From the NCBI GenBank assembly GCA_016748015.1, contig JAAOMT010000239.1, positions 256,218-320,217 on the forward strand: DNA of 64,000 bases, written 5' to 3'. Made by a program: the position numbers and the translations under genes. The number at the start of each line of letters is the position of its first letter. Position 1 is the first letter of the stretch. Positions 49,074 to 58,933 of this stretch are shown here, in pieces. The notes under the pieces were generated by a model. That model was given only the letters and a program-made list of their open reading frames with translations. It was not told the DNA's origin and did no database searches. Source of the DNA: Geosiphon pyriformis. Its lineage: Eukaryota > Glomeromycota > Glomeromycetes > Archaeosporales > Geosiphonaceae.

Positions 49074-51443
49074 TATAATAAGTTAAGTATTTATTAAAAT
49101 GCTATTTCACTTATAAAATTTAGAGATTATTAAAATCTATGCTTTCTTCCAAAAAATTAGAACTATATCTAAAGTCAAGCATAAATTCAACAATTTTAAA
49201 AGACATTTTAATATTTTGCTTATAAATACTATAAAATAAATATTCAGAAAACTACTTAAACTAATTGAAACTAAAACTGTCTTGTGATCTATATCAAAAA
49301 ATTTTAACACAATATTAATCTTATAACTTGCAATTATAAATACCAAATTTTTATTCATAAATATAAAATCTAATACTTTTTCAACACTCTTAGAGTTGCT
49401 TTAAATAGAAGCTTTGGTTAATAAATGTTTATCAAATATATTAACAAATTCAGATCTAAACAAAACTTGAAATTTGCACTTCTTTTTGATCTATTTTTAT
49501 TGAAATTTTTATCTAAAACCACAAAAGTATTGGAATTGACTGTTTTAACAATAAAAAGTGATTTTTAATGTTTATTCAAATTTAACCTTAGAAAAAGCAC
49601 TAACATACAACCTCAAAATTGTTATTGAAAGTTTATTTTTAAATAAAAAACAAACTAAAATGATTTTGCCCAAAATCTCATCAACTTTTAAGATATATTA
49701 AGCCAAAAAATTGTTCATATTATAGTTATTTAACACAAAAAAAACTTTTATCTAAATCAAATATAAAAATTCATATTTTTTTAAACTTATTTATTATCTA
49801 AGACCTAATATTAGACTTTAATTTAGTTTCTGTAATAATAAAAATCATATTACTCAAATTAATATGTTATCAAATAACATCAGCTTGTTTAGTAAAAATA
49901 TTAATACTTTTAATATTACATATAGTAATCTTCTATACAAGATTAGTTATTAAGAAGAAAAAATGTCTAAACCAAAACCAATATTGTTTATTTTGGCCAT
50001 AAAACCCAAAATTATATCTAAAAAACTTTTTAAATTGTCTTCCAACTTAAAAATTACTAATAAATCCAAAAATGCCACTTTTATAACAGTTTTATTACTA
50101 ATAGTTATACTTAAACTCTTACTCATTACTATATTTATCTCTTAATTCTGTGATAAAAGAGTTACCAATAACTGATATTCAAGATTAGACTAAAAAACTA
50201 TTGGTCCAAGTATATTTAACCTCTTAGTTAGCTTTTTGACTTGCTCTGTAAGATTAATAAAACCATGCTTAAGAATAGTAAACTTATTATTTATTTTCAC
50301 AGATACTAATAAAAAAAATTTAATATCTGAAGACAAACTATTACCAAAAAAAACTAGAGAAACCATTTAAAAAAAAGAACTACTAGCAATTTGTGCTTAA
50401 GTTTTCTCACTAAAAAAAACTGAGTAAGCAATTAGTATTTGTTTTTTCTTATATATATTTACCAAATAAATTTGATCTTAAAAATTAACTATCCTCTTAA
50501 TGTAATCATTCAAATTTTTATTCTTTAAACAATCATTAAAAACATAATTGAATTGTTTATACTGAGCACAACAGACCAAAAAAAAACCAGTCTAATATAA
50601 ATTTTCACTTTTAAAGACTAGAATAAAACCAATAACAGCTTTTTTGGATATCTTATTAGCAAAATAAATTACAGCACATCTATTATGTACATATAAATCT
50701 GAATTACAGTCAATGAAACAAGTTTTCTCATTATATGAAACCAATAATTCAGAAAAATTATAAGCAATAATACAAATTGGCAAAGTATATAGTAAAGTTT
50801 AATGTTAATTTTTAAGTACTTATATTTGTTTATTATTAACAGTCTTTATAATACAAACAGAATCCTTTCTTAGTAAAACAAACTATTTGGTTATAACCAA
50901 ATTGATAATCTTAATCGATTCAAATTCCACCAGAGTCTTTTGCTAAAGACTAATTAACTGTATTTTAATAAACACAATCTTGTCAAATTTAAAAAAAACT
51001 AATTTTACAGCCAATTTTGAAAGATTTACCAAAAAATTTTTGATTATTATTTCTCAATCTGTATATTTGTTTGCTATTTTGATATTATTATTGACTAAAA
51101 TTTTTTTATTAATTGTTAACTCTCTAGTGTTTTTCAAACTAAACTTAGATATAAAAAATAATCTAATTATACCAGAAAATTTTAAAGAAGTTGATGTTTT
51201 TTCAAAACTATCAACACAATAAAAAATTTTTTTCACTATTATTAACTTATTACCAAAAAATTTCTTAAACATAACAAAAAACTTAATATCTAATGCAAAA
51301 AATTTTGTTGAATTAAAACTCTATTTTTCTAAAACACATAATTTAATCAATAAAAGTTGCTTGAAATTGTCAAACTTAAGTGACAGAAACATTAAAATTT
51401 TTTTATTATTGCTTAAATTTATGAATAAAGGAGCTTTTGGTAA

Positions 51444-51761
51444 TTAATCTAATATATATGTTTGAGTGTAAGTTTTCTGCAATATGGTATTATTTATATT
51501 TTTATTAACCACTAAAGTATCTGAATTTACATAGTTAGTCTTTTTGGCAACTGTGTTTTTCATATTTTTTACATTTAATAAACTGCTAATATTATTGGCT
51601 TTACTGCCAACTTTGTTATCCCAAAATACTATAGACTTTTTACTATAGACACTAATATTTTTAAGACTTAAAAGACCAGCAGACAAGTTAACTATATTAA
51701 TGCTTATATTAAGTTTTTTTGGCTTTTTGTAAAATGCACTGTAAAAATATACACTCTCCAT
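51444..51761 (-). pseudogene. LINE-B ORF1, N-terminal part
   Basis: The longest open piece of the minus-strand LINE (105 residues), Lys/Ser/Asn-rich and unstructured, as expected of the ORF1 N-terminus of these retrotransposons. It probably survives because it is poor in Gln and Trp codons, which become stops by C-to-T and G-to-A changes. A purine-rich (poly-A on plus) tract at 51869-51943 lies just before its start. Confidence 0.6.
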
Positions 51762-51868
51762 TTGCTTTTTTTTAATGCTTAATTATGTTTCTAAACCAGC
51801 CAAACTTAAATCAGAGCTTACTGGTTTTATCACAATAAAAAAAAGTAAGTTGAAAGAAATAACTAAGA

Positions 51869-51910
51869 AAAACAAAGAAAAAAAAAAAAAAAAAAAGTTA
51901 AAAAAAAAAA

Positions 51911-51943
<33 letters not shown>
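51869..51943. repeat. Poly-A / purine tract
   Basis: About 75 bases of almost pure A with scattered G and C on the plus strand, upstream of the LINE-B start. It creates a spurious polylysine open frame (51775-51978). Confidence 0.85.
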
Positions 51944-51947
<4 letters not shown>

Positions 51948-52379
51948 TTTCTTTGATAAATTATTGTTTTTGTTATAACCAAAGAATTGACAAAAAAAAA
52001 TTTTTTTACTATTAATATAAACAAAACAGTAACTATTTAAATTAACTTTTAAATTAAAAATATTTTTTTAAGTATAAACAATTCTTTAATTTTGTTACTA
52101 AATCAAATAAGTTTTATCAATATTTAGGAATTTTTTTGTTAATTCAAAATTTTTTTGTATTTAACTTAAAAAAAACTAATTTGAATATCAAATTTTTTTT
52201 TCATAGTGTTATGAAAAACCATTTCTAATAAACAATTTTTTTATTTAGTTTTAGTTATTTTACAACTGATTATTAATTATAGAACTCAGTTTAGTTTTAT
52301 TAATAAGAGTATATATAAAAAATAAAATTAGCTAATCAAAAAAGACTTAAAATTTAAGACAAATTTATTAAAAAATTTT

Positions 52380-52946
52380 CAAGTAAAGTTATACACCATT
52401 TTTTTTAGTATAATCTAAAACTATTTGAGCAAATTCAAGCTAAAAAAAGATGACATTTGTCATGAACTTTGCAAATAATAAAGGCATTCTTGGTAAGCTG
52501 TTTAGATACAGACTTTTAGATTTGCAGATGTTAGATTAAATTCTTTGTAATCTATTTTAATATTCAGTTGGCTTGAAAATCAATCCAAGAAACATTTTTC
52601 TGGCCAGTGTTACAAAAATTTTTTTGAACAATAAGCTAGCCATGATGAATTACATGTTCAATGCTTTTTATTTTAAGCAGAACTTTCTTGTTATGAATGT
52701 TTTAAATTACAAAAAATACTTTGGAGTTGTTAGATTTCTTAAACATTTTGGCATTGTTTTTGCTGATCAATTTCTGAATAGTCATAAAGAGTATTTTACT
52801 TAGAAGAATTTTCACTAATGAAAGCAGTTGGATCTAAAAGAATCTGTGACTTTTTGGTTCTTATATGTTGCTGATTTTGTTTTGGGTGGTGGCTTGGCCA
52901 ATAATCCTTCTTTTTCTAATACTTTGCATGGCTTAAACATTTTAAG
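52380..52946 (+). pseudogene. Fragment of a third LINE (between reverse transcriptase and RNase H)
   Basis: LGKLFRYRLLDLQMLD, INPRNIFLASVTKIFLNN and RFLKHFGIVFADQFL read through with few stops. They are homologous to the LINE-B segment on the minus strand at 47700-47900 (NNFLAKVIKFFLNNNL...NVFY), so this is the linker between the reverse transcriptase and RNase H of a related LINE. It ends at LNILSS exactly at the left end of the hAT-like element. It is less damaged than LINE-A and LINE-B. Confidence 0.7.
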
Positions 52947-53961
52947 TAGTGTTCTGATTGGTTTGGTTAAAACCGAACTGAACCATGATTTGACTCATCA
53001 GTTTTGGTTCGGTTTTTGAAGTAAACCGAACTGGAATTTCAATTCGGTTTTTTTTCAGTTTCGGTTCCATATAAAATCGAACTGAAACCGAATCAAAAAC
53101 CTGGTGATTGCATTCATGTAACATTGTGATAAGCATGAGAATAAATCATGCATCACATTTACATGACAACGTGAGAAATAAATTACAATTATGACGTGCA
53201 ATTTTTTTTTTCGATCAAAAAAAATGCATAGACAATAAAAAAAATTGCCCATTATGTAAACTTTTTGCTTTTAACTCCCAGTGCAATAAAAAGCAACTTC
53301 CAAGATGTTAGGTAAGTGAGCCAGATAAGTGAAAAAGAAACATAATCAGCATATCAAATTTAAGTAAAAAGGCGCAAAGCTGAGTGTAAAAGCATTTTGA
53401 ACTAATAGAAGAGATAAACGGAAAGAAAAGAGAAAAGTCCACCTACTGTAGACAAGTTTTATCTTAATAATAATAGTGAGATAATACATATTTTTATTTT
53501 TATTAATATTCCTATTTATAATAAAAAAATTTATGTTCTGGGAGAAAACAATATGATAAATCGCTTGAAGAATTTAAAAAAAAACCATCTAATCAAACTT
53601 AATAATAAAAATTCTGGAACATTGGATGGTTTTGTTCAGGATAAAAGAATTTCAGTCAGTATATTGATTTTTTTTATTTTATTTTTAATTTAGGAGCCCA
53701 AATGATTCGGACATATATGTGCTTGAAAAGTTGGTAGCAAAGTAGCATCATTAATGATTAAAGTCATTGTAAATAAAATTGTGTGATTTGTCTTTATTTG
53801 TGTATTCAATTTTAACTATTGTAATTTCGGTTTTCAGTTTGGTTCCAGTTTAGTTCAGTTTTTTACCTCAAAAAACTGAACTGAAACTGAACTGAAAAAA
53901 AAAATTGATTCAGTTTTGATTTAAGGAGAAACTGAACCAAACTGAACTATTCAGAACACTA
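52947..53961. mobile_element. 1-kb non-autonomous hAT-like element
   Basis: Ends TAGTGTTCTGA...TCAGAACACTA as inverted repeats, with many subterminal CGGTTTTGGTTCGG / AAACTGAACTGAA repeats. Inside, several CpG dinucleotides and ordinary composition contrast with the CpG-free block around it. No credible coding region. The immediate flanks (ATTTTAAG and GCTGAAAT) do not match, so no target duplication is seen. The left flank is LINE and the right flank is a DUF7869-type gene. Confidence 0.78.
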
Positions 53962-53984
53962 GCTGAAATAAATTATAAATTAGT

Positions 53985-55000
53985 GCACAAAAACTTTTTA
54001 ACTAGTCTAAAAGAAGATAATAATTTAAAATTTTTAAAATATAATACTTTCAAAAAATTATGACATTAATTGATACCAGAAATTCAAATTATGAGTTTTA
54101 AAACTGATTTGTGTAATACTTGTTAACATTTTAGAGATAATTTACATTTTAATGTTTATCAAAAAAAAAGCCAAAGAATTACTTAAAAAATTTAAAGAGC
54201 ATTTGTTTAAAAAAATATTATAATAAAAATATTAAGTTAGCAAAAAAATAAAAAAAATTAGTTAATCTAAAATATTTAGAAAGTAAAATACAATATTATA
54301 GTATTGATATTACCAGATATTATAGTTATAATTAAGTCTAGAATGTTTATATACCCTATTTAAATTAACAAATAAATAAAATCTATTATCTTAGTTTATG
54401 TAAAGCTCATTTATTTGGTATTTAAAATGAATTAATAGGAAAGCAAATTAATTATGTTCTTAATAAAAATAAAATTATAGATAAAGATTTCAATAGTACA
54501 CTTAATATAATCTTTAATGAAATTAAGAAATTGAATAAAAATAAAAAACATTTAAAAATTACTTGGGATAATATAGATAAACAAAATAATAATAATGTAA
54601 CAATTTGATTTTATTTAAATTTAGTAATTTGCGAATATTATAAAAGTGTTGAATTAATTTTATAGTTTCAAGACATATTAAATTTAAATAAAATAATAAT
54701 TTTAACATGATTAAAAAACTTTACAAAAAAACGAAAGTAAATTGTTTAGATTATATAGTTTTAGTAATAAAAAAGTCTAGTTTAATAGAATTAAATAACA
54801 CTTAATGTTATAAAAGTAGAAAATTTTTTTAATATTTAGATATTAATGCTATTTTGGAAATTTATTTTAAAAATTACCAAGTATCCAGAAATATTAATAT
54901 TTTTTTTTGAAGCATTTAATTTTGTTGTAATTAAAGCTTTATTTATTTTAGTATTAATACTACTTTTTTTGAACTACAAAAGACAAGAATATTTTTACTA
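53985..55000 (+). pseudogene. Hypermutated DUF7869-type transposase-like gene
   Basis: Read on the plus strand it gives PEIQIMSFKTDLCNTC, then YYSYN*V*NVYIPY, CKAHLFGI*NELIGKQINYVL, ITWDNIDKQNNNNVTI*FY and, in another frame, IVSRHIKFK*NNNFNMIKKL. These correspond in order to the DUF7869 family landmarks CDTC, HYSxDxAQ, PRKxxIFG...QxNYLI, DNCxGQNKNN and PGHTKFxPDxxFGxIK. This family is frequent in Rhizophagus and probably a DDE-type transposase. Cys to Asp/Asn, Pro-Gly to Ser-Arg, Gln to stop and Trp to stop are all transitions. At least one frameshift lies near 54660. Its 5' end is cut by the hAT-like element. Confidence 0.72.
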
Positions 55001-56750
55001 AAATATTCATATATTTGTTAAAAATAAATTCAAAAATATTATTTGTTTAAGACTATTTTATACTGATAATAAATAAAACATTTAGAATAAAATTACTTTT
55101 ATGACTTTGTTACTTATTAATTTGTTTTTTGCTATTATTAAGTTTTAACAAGTTTAATTTTTTGACAAATATTGTCAGTTTTATCTACTTTAAAATAAAA
55201 AAGTACTAAAATAATTTATATACTTAATATGTTTTCATAAAAAAAATATAAGTATATTAAAAGAATAAAAAAGCAAAACCATAATAAATATTATAAAAAC
55301 ACAAAAAAAGCAAATAAAAAACTATTAAATGAAATTAAATTATTAAAGAAGCAATTAGCCAATAAAAAAAAATTTGAAATTAAGAATTTGAAATATAGTT
55401 AAAAATACTGTTAAAAAATATAAAATCTTAATATTAAAAATCTTATAAAGATTTAAATAACTTAAAAATAATTAAGTAAATTATCTAAAAAGAAATTTAA
55501 CTGAATTTAGAAAAGTGGTTTTTAGTAATAAATTTATTTTTGAAAATATTATTAATAGTTTTGCTAATAAAGTATAATATTATGAGCAATATTTTAATTT
55601 TTATGTTAAAAAAAATACTGAATTAAAAAAAACTAATTAAAAGTTAAAAAAAAACAAGAGAAATTAGAAGCAAAAATAAAAAAAATTAGATAATAAAGTA
55701 TAAATAGAGCAAAAAAAGGCTGAAAAAGCATTAAATAAAGCCATGAAATAAAATAAAATAACAAATATTTGAAACTGTATTATAGTATGATACTATAATA
55801 GACAAATTTTAAGACTAAATAAATTTATTAAAAAATAATTTGTTGGTTAAAGATTGAAAAATAAATCAAAAAAATTATTTAGAAAACAAAAAATTATTAA
55901 TTTTATCAAAACAACAAAAAAAAACGGATTATATAAACTCAAAAAATTAGTAAACAAAATAAAAGAAAACTAAAAAGTTCCAAACTTTTATTGTTTAGAA
56001 AAATAAATAATTTAATATGAGATTAAAATATAAAATTTTAAAAATAATTTAGTAAGATAAACAAAAATATAACTTTTGTTTTCTAGATTTTAATGACTTA
56101 ATTTTTCTTAATTTTAATACTGTTTTTACTATTCATTAAATAATGGCTTATAATATTCTTAATAATTATTTTGACATTGTTTTTATCTGTAGTAAATATA
56201 AAAAAGATTATGATAATAATACTTTTCTATAATATAAAAAATATAATAGATTAAAAATTAAATTACTTTTTAATAAAGATTTACTTTTACAAATTTCCAG
56301 TTTTTATTTAGAAAATAAAACTAAAGAACTAGAAAAAAAGTTATTAATTACCAAAAAAAAATTGAAAATTGAAAGAAAAAAAATAGCCAAGTTTTAAGAA
56401 AAATTAGAAAAGTAAAGTAAAAAACAAAAACAAAAATTATTGAATAAGATTAAACAACAAAAAGCAAAATTATTAAATTAACTCAGAAAATTGAACAATT
56501 GAAAACTTTAATTCTTTAAGAGTTAATTAATAAGTTAAATGCTTATAAGACAAAGAATAAGAAATTAAAGAATTAGTTAAAACAATTACAATAGAATGGT
56601 TAATTAACTACTCAAATTAAAATCAAAAAAACTAAAAGATGATTTTAATTAAAAATAAAGGAAATTTATTCTAATTATTAAAGAAAATGATATTTATTTT
56701 CTTTTTAAAGATTTTTGTTTTTTATTAGGTAATAATATATTATCATGATG
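55000..56750 (+). pseudogene. Coiled-coil, Lys-rich coding relics
   Basis: AT-rich sequence with readable Lys/Leu/Ile/Asn-rich pieces (KANKKLLNEIKLLKKQLAN near 55300; KTKELEKKLLITKKKLKIERKK near 56310) interrupted by stops at Gln positions. One piece starts MAYNILNNYFDIVFICSKY (56142) and suggests a Cys-pair domain (family CSKCKKDY) followed by a coiled coil. Possibly accessory genes of the DUF7869-type element; function unknown. Confidence 0.45.
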
Positions 56751-57309
56751 ATTTTTTTTTCCAATATTTATTATTTTTTTTTCTTCTTAATAAATTTTAT
56801 AGGTAATTCTTTCTTTTCTTAGATAAGTTTCCAGTGTCTAAGTATTATTTATTATAAAAATATAAAAAACAATTTTTTCATTTTGTTCTTTTTTCAAAAT
56901 ACTTCTAATGGTACTGTAATTCTTTGGCTCTATAGTAAATCTAATATAAATAAGTTTTATATTAATTATTTTTATATAGAGATAATTCTATATATCACTT
57001 AATATTAAAAGGATAACAAATAAAAAATTTTAATAATCACATTACTAAATTTTGATTTCTGAAATCTTTAATAATACCAATGTTCACTTTGTCTGGTTTT
57101 GTTGCAGTATGCTCCATATATTAAAATCCACTAAGTTGTAATTAGTAATTTTATTTTATTGTGTTACATTTTTAGTGAGCCTTGATTTAACTTTTTTCTT
57201 ATTTTATTAAAAAATAATAAGGCGTTAGTTTTTGGCTACATAAAGTTTGAATCACAATGTTCCTACATTAATAAATTTTTATAGTTTGATTTTAGAGCGT
57301 GAATCATTC
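56751..57309. other. Border between the AT-rich block and the kinase relic
   Basis: No gene. The last roughly 120 bases (from about 57240, AAAGTTTGAATCACAATGT) resemble 22365-22400 upstream of the kinase paralog at 22.6 kb, so they belong to the duplicated promoter region. Confidence 0.5.
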
Positions 57310-57317
57310 TATAAATT
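57310..57317 (+). promoter_or_regulatory. TATA-like box of the kinase relic at 57.4 kb
   Basis: TATAAATT, 125 bases before the ATG and followed by ACTAACTCCC, the same layout as the TATA box of the 62.7-kb copy. Confidence 0.45.
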
Positions 57318-57441
57318 TATTTCTTAAACTAACTCCCTTTAAAAAACCTACTATTTATTTAATAAAAGCTTTTGAAAAAATTATCTTTTAAAACTTCAAA
57401 AAACATAAATACCTATTCACACTTTATCCTTTATTTACACC

Positions 57442-58446
57442 ATGGAAAACCTTGAAATTGAAAGAACTCTTCCAAAAGCTCATGTCAAGAGGATTTTCAA
57501 AAAAAAATAGGAAATAATTGCGGGGCATACCAATTCTTATTTTATTTTTTATAAAGACCTTTCAAGTGGCAATAGAGTAGTTGATGAAATAATTAAGAAT
57601 CCAATCTATATTCTACCTACTGAAAATTCTTCTAGTAGAGAGAGACTCACGCAAAACGTGAGTGTGGAATTGTGATGAATTTTGCTAAAGATGGAGACAT
57701 GCGGAAGTATTTTTTAAGAAATTTCCCTTCTATCAGTTTGTATACTTCGCGTGGTATATGACATCAGGAATTTTAGAACTTCATTCTGCTGGTATGGTTC
57801 ATCGTGACAATGTAATCATGCTAGTGTAAATAACAGCAGGAGCCGAGAAAAAAGGAATATATGGAGTAATTCCATGCATTCCACCAGAAGTTTTAAAAGG
57901 AGAAAAGTTTATAACGGCTGGTGATATTTATTGTTTTGCCATGAAATTATGGGAATTGGCAACAGGAAAGCCTCCCTTTCATGATCGTTCTCATGACGCC
58001 ATTCTTATAATGGCTATTTTAAATGGTAAAAGACCTGAAATAACCTCCCCTTTTATTCCATCTTGTATTGCCAAAATAATTGAAGTGTTGGGACGCTAAT
58101 CCTGAGAATCGTCCTACTGCCAAAGAAGTTCACAATAAGTTAGAGAAACTTGAGCAACTTGAAAGTTTCAAAATTTATGGGCCTTTAAAGGAAAGTCCTG
58201 AGATCTTACAGTTTGAAGAATCATAAAAGAAACGACGGAACGCGACGACTCGACAACAAAAAAACCATTAGAAAATTTTTCAAAATATATTAAATTCCTT
58301 AAAAAAACTATGAAACAGCAAAACCCTTGAAAATAGATTGTTTAACAACAAATCGTTCAACGGTAATAATTCATCCAGAAGCAGTTTATACAAGTCGTCT
58401 TTTAACTGCTCAGATGGTTGATTTTTCAAAAGGTTTGTTCATTTAA
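57442..58446 (+). pseudogene. Broken TKL kinase, N-lobe deleted
   Basis: Starts MENLEIERTLPKAH, with a TAG at 57508. A KDLSSGNRVVDEIIKNPIYI segment follows. Then the whole N-lobe (glycine loop, ATP lysine and the intron) is missing, with a jump to TQN...GIVMNF at about 57650. The catalytic loop is damaged (MVHRDN then lost). The C-lobe is still readable: GIYGVIPCIPPEV, GDIYCFAMKLWELATGKPPF, then a frameshift near 58085, and the family tail (IHPEAVYTSRLLTAQ) at about 58370. A relic of the family at 58.9-60.3 kb. Confidence 0.85.
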
Positions 58447-58933
58447 TTTTTGAATTATTGACTTTGATTAATTAAATATTATATATTTAATTAAAATTAT
58501 TTAAAAACAGAATTAAATAATTTAGAATGTAATAATTTATTTAAATTAAAAAAATCATTTTAAATTTTAATTAAATTTGTTAAAGAGACATGTATGACTA
58601 AACAAAATTTATTATAAATAACGTTTTTTAAATTGAAACAATTTATGCTTTTTATAGTGTTTTTGAAAACACTAAGTTAAATTCATTATTCGGAAATAAT
58701 TTAATTTAATAAAAAGGTGAATCATAGATAAATTAGAACACTAAAAAAATTGATAATAAATTTGACATAAAACATGCTCTGTTATTAAAGCATTAAACTA
58801 ATCAAAGAATTGAGTAATAAATTTTAAAAGAGCAAATAAAAAATCATTACGAACGATCCGATCTTTAAAAATGCCATTAAAAAGTAAAATAAATTTTCAA
58901 TATATGTTAGTTAAAATCAAATGAAAAAAATGC
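58447..58933. other. Spacer between a kinase relic and the intact kinase
   Basis: AT-rich 487 bases between two convergent kinase copies; nothing recognisable. Confidence 0.5.

Larger units (their letters stand above)
46131..51761 (-). mobile_element. Hypermutated LINE retrotransposon, minus strand (LINE-B)
   Basis: A nearly complete LINE read right to left. ORF1 starts MESVYFYSAFYKKPKKLN at 51761, with a decayed ORF1/zinc-binding part at 51272-50592. Reverse transcriptase shows VLKSISTQFSIFVIRLIV and LILQNIYKTYDLIKRHHL-type boxes (48819-49073, family KAYDSVGW), then NKLD*DKIFFLLENFL (about 48640-48760, family DQGEVFSPLLW). The catalytic box is FVNN (48522-48533, family F(A/V)DD). RNase H gives IYTDSFLK (about 47400, family YTDGSL), VKLQTIVLFLEC, and V*VKFKDHLDILDNI*ANK (about 47080-47160, family WVKVKGHSG...AD). 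The C-terminal SDHVF-like box is at about 46640-46680. Differences from family sequence are C-to-T and G-to-A transitions. Dead element. Confidence 0.82.

Noticed and set aside
49963-51222. Short plus-strand open frames (49963, 50980)
   Set aside because: Antisense to LINE-B; no recognisable motifs.
51775-51978. Lys-rich open frame on the plus strand
   Set aside because: Created by the poly-A tract; it lies upstream of, and opposite to, the LINE-B ORF1.
41940-56750. Reading the block as mitochondrial or bacterial-endosymbiont DNA because of its extreme AT content
   Set aside because: The recognisable proteins are nuclear LINE and DUF7869-type elements, and the changes are transitions relative to those families.
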